Source: an uncultured Phycisphaerales bacterium (lineage in GTDB: Bacteria; Planctomycetota; Phycisphaerae; WQYP01). From it: 23,282 nucleotides of DNA. Each line of letters opens with the position of its first letter. The stretch's first letter is position 1. The position numbers were made by a program, and so were the translations under genes. This document shows positions 20,109 through 23,282 of this stretch, one piece after another. A model generated the notes under the pieces. The model was not told the DNA's origin, did not search any database, and worked only from the letters and a program-made list of their open reading frames with translations. The stretch covers positions 1 to 23,282 of the forward strand of contig CAIPTQ010000234.1 in NCBI GenBank assembly GCA_903868035.1, read 5' to 3'.

Positions 20109-21308
20109 ATGATTGTCGGTGTAATCAAAGAGACGGCCGCGGGCGAGACGCGGGTGGCGCTGTCGCCGGCGGCGGCGGCGACGCTGGTGAAGATGAAGGT
20201 GGAGGTGCGCGTGGAAAGCGGGGCCGGCACGCAGGCCGGCTTCGAGGATGACGCGTACAAGGCCAAGGGGGCGGCGCTGGCCGAGCGGGCGGCGGTTTTG
20301 CAGGCGGCGGACGTGCTGTTCACGGTGACCGTGCCGGGGGCGGGGGAACTTGGTGGGTTGAAGAAGGGGGCTCTGGTGCTGGGGCATTGCAGCCCGCTGG
20401 CGCAGGCAGCGGCGTGCCGGAGTCTGGTGGAGGGGACGGGGATATCGTTGATCGCGATGGAGCTGATTCCGCGGATCACGCGGGCGCAGGCGATGGATAC
20501 CTTGTCGAGCCAGGCGAACATCGGCGGGTACAAGGCGGTGGTGATGGCGGCGTATTATTCGCCGAAGATATTCCCGATGCTGATGACGGCGGCGGGGACG
20601 CTCCAGTCGGCGAAGGTGTTTGTGATTGGGGTGGGGGTGGCGGGGTTGCAGGCGATCGCCACGGCCAAGCGGCTGGGCGGGGTGGTCAGCGCGTATGACG
20701 TGCGGCCGGCGGTCAAGGAGCAGGTGCAAAGCGTGGGGGCGAAGTTTGTGGAATTGCCCCTGGATACGGCGGCGGCGCAGGATGCCGGCGGGTACGCCAA
20801 GGAGCAATCGGCCGAGCAGCAACGCAAGCAGCAGGAACTGATGTCCAAGGTGGTGGCGGAGTCGGACGTGGTGATTACTACGGCGATGGTGCCGGGGAAG
20901 CCGGCGCCCAAATTGATCCCCGCGGCGGCGGTGGCGGCGATGCAGCCGGGCAGCGTGATCGTGGACATGGCGGCGGCGGGGGGTGGGAATTGCGAATTGA
21001 CAGAACCGGGGAAAATTGTCGTCAAGCACGGGGTGACGATCATCGGGCTGACGAATTTGCCGGCGACGGTACCGCTGCATGCGTCGGCGATGCTGGCGAA
21101 CAACATGGTCAAGCTGCTGGCGTTGATGGTGGACAAGGAAGGGAAGTTCGCGATCAAGCGGGAGGACGAGGTGATCGCGGGGAGTTTGGTGGGGTTTGAG
21201 GGGCGGATCGTGCATCCGAAGGTGTGCGAAATCCTGGGCATAGCGCCCCCCGCGGCCCCCGCGCCGGGGGCGAATCCGACTACCACATCCACTACCGGAG
21301 GCAAATAA
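20109..21308 (+). CDS. pntAA: NAD(P) transhydrogenase subunit alpha part 1 (dI, NAD-binding)
   Basis: A 399-residue protein equal to domain I of the proton-translocating transhydrogenase. It begins MIVGVIKETAAGETRVALSP, has the RQD loop in RAQAMDTLSSQANIGGYKAV (125-144), the NAD-binding GVGVAG at 174-179 with AYDVRP, and the family's VITTAMVPGKPAPKLIP. It binds NADH and passes hydride to NADP+ on PntB, driven by protons crossing the membrane. The C-terminal 20 residues are an alanine/proline/threonine linker, as expected for the split form in which the membrane part is a separate gene. AGGTGA lies just upstream of the start. Its TAA overlaps the ATG of pntAB by one base, indicating coupling. 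Confidence 0.95.
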   Translation: MIVGVIKETAAGETRVALSPAAAATLVKMKVEVRVESGAGTQAGFEDDAYKAKGAALAERAAVLQAADVLFTVTVPGAGELGGLKKGALVLGHCSPLAQAAACRSLVEGTGISLIAMELIPRITRAQAMDTLSSQANIGGYKAVVMAAYYSPKIFPMLMTAAGTLQSAKVFVIGVGVAGLQAIATAKRLGGVVSAYDVRPAVKEQVQSVGAKFVELPLDTAAAQDAGGYAKEQSAEQQRKQQELMSKVVAESDVVITTAMVPGKPAPKLIPAAAVAAMQPGSVIVDMAAAGGGNCELTEPGKIVVKHGVTIIGLTNLPATVPLHASAMLANNMVKLLALMVDKEGKFAIKREDEVIAGSLVGFEGRIVHPKVCEILGIAPPAAPAPGANPTTTSTTGGK

Positions 21309-21622
21309 TGGGTTTCGAATTGTTCACCAATAATTTGTATGTCTTCATCCTGGCGGCGTTTGTCGGGCTGGAAGTGATCAAGAAGGTCAGCCCGCTGCTG
21401 CACACGCCGCTGATGTCGCTGACGAACGCGATTTCGGCGATCAGCGTGGTGGCGGCGATCCAGGTGGCCGGCGAGCACAAGACGGTGCTGGCGACGGTGC
21501 TGGGGACGATCGCGGTGACGGCGGCGTTCGCCAACGTCATCGGCGGCTTCATGATCACGGACCGCATGCTCAAGATGTTCAAGAAGCGCGAGCCGGCCAA
21601 GGGCGGGGCCGCCAAGCACTGA
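21308..21622 (+). CDS. pntAB: NAD(P) transhydrogenase subunit alpha part 2 (membrane)
   Basis: A 104-residue membrane protein with three hydrophobic helices: LYVFILAAFVGLEVI, then LMSLTNAISAISVVAAI, then VLATVLGTIAVTAAFANVIG. It ends GGFMITDRMLKMFKK, the standard ending of split PntA membrane subunits. The motif SLTNAISAI is typical. It forms part of the proton channel with PntB. It starts at the ATG within the TAATG junction with pntAA; an earlier in-frame start would overlap pntAA further and is not needed. Length is normal for the three-subunit enzyme. Confidence 0.95.
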   Translation: MGFELFTNNLYVFILAAFVGLEVIKKVSPLLHTPLMSLTNAISAISVVAAIQVAGEHKTVLATVLGTIAVTAAFANVIGGFMITDRMLKMFKKREPAKGGAAKH

Positions 21623-21690
21623 ATGCGTGCCGCGGCTGCCGCGGCGCTGTACCCGTTGTGTGACTCGATCATTCTCCTATCCGGTGTTCC

Positions 21691-23130
21691 ATGAATATGC
21701 TTATGACCGTTCTACTTTCGGCGGACGCGGGCGTCATCCCCGGCGCCCTGAGCGCCCAGACGATGATAGCCATCGCCACGTACATTCTTGCGTCCATCTG
21801 TTTCGTGCTCTCGCTGAAATGGCTCAGCGCGCCGACGACGGCGCGGCGCGGGAACATCGTCGGCGAGATCGGCATGGCCGCGGCGATCATCGGGGCGCTC
21901 TTGCAGCATGGCATCAGCTATGAGTGGATCATCGTGGGGCTGGTGCTGGGCGGGGCGATTGGCGCGCCGCTGGCGATCTGGATGCCCATGACGGCCGTGC
22001 CGCAGCGGACGGCGTTCTCGCATGCGTGCGGGGCGCTGGCGGCGGCCCTGGTGGGCACGGCCCATTACTTCATCAAATACCCGGAAACCCCGACCGAAAT
22101 GGCCATCCTGGCGGTGGAAGTGCTGCTGGGGTCGCTGACGTTCACCGGGTCGCTGATGGCGTTTGGCAAGCTGCAGGAACTCCTGCCGCAGCGGCCCATC
22201 ACGTTCAAGGGGCAGAACTATTTCAACTTCCTGATCCTGGGTTTGGCGCTGGTGACGGGCGTGGTGCTGACGATCAATCCCACGCTGTGGTATCTGTTCC
22301 CGGTGCTGCTGTGCCTGGCGGCGGTGTTCGGCGTGCTGCTGATCATCCCCATCGGCGGGGCGGACATGCCCACGGTGATCGCGCTGCTCAACTCGTATGC
22401 GGGCCTCTCGGCGAGCCTCATGGGCTTTGTGCTGAACAACAAGCTGCTGATCATTGCCGGGGCGTTGGACGGGGCGTCGGGCTTCATACTGTCGATCATC
22501 ATGTGCAAGGCGATGAACCGGTCGTTCACCAACGTGCTGTTCGGGGCCTTTGGCCAGGTGCAGGCCGGACACGGCGCGCAGGGGGAAAAGAAAACCGTCC
22601 GCTCGGTTTCACCGGAAGAGGCGGCGGGGATTCTGGAGGCGGCGCAATCGGTCATCATCATCCCCGGCTACGGCATGGCGGTGGCCCAGGCGCAGCACAA
22701 GGTGCGGGAGTTGTTCGACCAGCTCACCAAGCGCGGCATCAACGTGCGGTTCGCGATCCACCCGGTCGCCGGGCGCATGCCCGGGCACATGAACGTGCTG
22801 CTGGCGGAGGCGGAAATTCCGTATGACAAGCTGATTGAGATGGACGAGATCAACGGCGACTTCCCGCAGTGCGACGTGGCCATCGTCATCGGGGCCAACG
22901 ACGTGGTGAACCCGGCGGCCCGGCACGACAAGAACTCGCCGATTTATGGGATGCCGATCATTGACGCCGACAAGGCCAAGACGGTGATGGCGATCAAGCG
23001 GACGATGAACCCGGGTTTTGCGGGGATCGACAATGAGTTGTATACGCAGGACAACACGCTGATGCTGTTCGGCGACGCCAAGGCGGTGGTGGCCAGCCTG
23101 GTGAAGGAATTGGCGGAGGCGGGCAAATAA
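21691..23130 (+). CDS. pntB: NAD(P) transhydrogenase subunit beta (dII membrane part and dIII NADP-binding)
   Basis: A 479-residue protein. The first 285 residues hold about eight or nine membrane helices with the conserved GGADMPTVIALLNSYAGLSA and DGASGFILSIIMCKAMNRS. Domain III follows a short linker: IIPGYGMAVAQAQ (NADP site), RFAIHPVAGRMPGHMNVLLA, VIGANDVVNPAA and KRTMNPGFAGIDNELY. It pairs with the two PntA parts to make NADPH from NADH using the proton gradient. It is 68 bases after pntAB and likely in the same transcript; the ribosome site is weak. All key motifs are present. Confidence 0.96.
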   Translation: MNMLMTVLLSADAGVIPGALSAQTMIAIATYILASICFVLSLKWLSAPTTARRGNIVGEIGMAAAIIGALLQHGISYEWIIVGLVLGGAIGAPLAIWMPMTAVPQRTAFSHACGALAAALVGTAHYFIKYPETPTEMAILAVEVLLGSLTFTGSLMAFGKLQELLPQRPITFKGQNYFNFLILGLALVTGVVLTINPTLWYLFPVLLCLAAVFGVLLIIPIGGADMPTVIALLNSYAGLSASLMGFVLNNKLLIIAGALDGASGFILSIIMCKAMNRSFTNVLFGAFGQVQAGHGAQGEKKTVRSVSPEEAAGILEAAQSVIIIPGYGMAVAQAQHKVRELFDQLTKRGINVRFAIHPVAGRMPGHMNVLLAEAEIPYDKLIEMDEINGDFPQCDVAIVIGANDVVNPAARHDKNSPIYGMPIIDADKAKTVMAIKRTMNPGFAGIDNELYTQDNTLMLFGDAKAVVASLVKELAEAGK

Positions 23131-23282
23131 CGGCTGAAGGACTGATATTCCGGGGTTTGGCTGCGCCAGGGTTTCCGCGACGAACGCCGCAAAGAGGCAA
23201 GCGCTGACGAGTATCATTTGCCCTTTGACGCTGAACGGGTTGAGCCGTTCGACTTTTCCAACCGGCCATCTGCGGTAATTTC
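23131..23282. other. Right-edge spacer after pntB
   Basis: No gene is supported in these 152 bases. GAACGG (23233-23238) and CCGTTC (23245-23250) form a six-pair hairpin followed by four Ts at 23253-23256, which may be a weak terminator for the pnt operon on the + strand. Confidence 0.35.

Overview
The window is GC-rich and gene-dense, and almost everything is on the + strand. It looks like chromosomal DNA of a planctomycete-like bacterium. Phycisphaerae is my best guess, but there is no rRNA or marker alignment to prove it. The guess rests on a pseudopilin with an RAFTLIELL cleavage site and an H-x9-DG-like C-terminus, a mix of polysaccharide-degrading enzymes, a multi-PAS kinase, and many dispersed palindromic or tandem repeats in the spacers.

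Layout. Positions 1-1659 (minus strand) hold the N-terminal part of a sodium/solute symporter running off the left edge, preceded by a ParD/ParE-type toxin-antitoxin pair with a strong extended -10 promoter. Positions 1804-6193 (+) hold a GH130 mannosylglucose phosphorylase, the Obg GTPase with a long basic, proline-rich tail, and a WaaG-like GT4 glycosyltransferase. Positions 6194-7769 hold a spacer full of related palindromes followed by a DUF1016 (YhcG-like) PD-(D/E)XK nuclease gene that carries another copy of the same palindrome inside its reading frame. Positions 7859-11904 hold a secreted GH106 rhamnosidase-like enzyme and a ClsB-like phospholipase D family synthase. A pseudopilin follows (12076-12825), then a five-PAS FixL-like histidine kinase overlapping a FixJ-like regulator (12969-16441). 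A repeat-filled convergent spacer separates these from a minus-strand ArsR-type repressor. A MITE-like inverted repeat then precedes an MltA lytic transglycosylase lipoprotein. The right end (19031-23130) is a probable operon of a dihydroorotate-dehydrogenase-like flavoprotein and the three-subunit proton-translocating NAD(P) transhydrogenase (pntAA, pntAB, pntB).

How the genes fit together. The symporter, GH130 and GH106 suggest import and breakdown of plant or algal polysaccharides. The GT4 enzyme, MltA and Cls are envelope genes. The DHOD-like/Pnt cluster concerns redox balance (NADPH supply). These are mostly separate short transcription units, not one pathway.

The most unusual signal is the palindrome family at 6246-7044. 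At least five copies lie in the spacer and one in the nuclease coding sequence. The arms differ between copies in a compensating way, and a shared left flank extends beyond the palindrome. This suggests a nuclease-associated repeat element comparable in logic to REP/RAYT pairs, though that link is inference.
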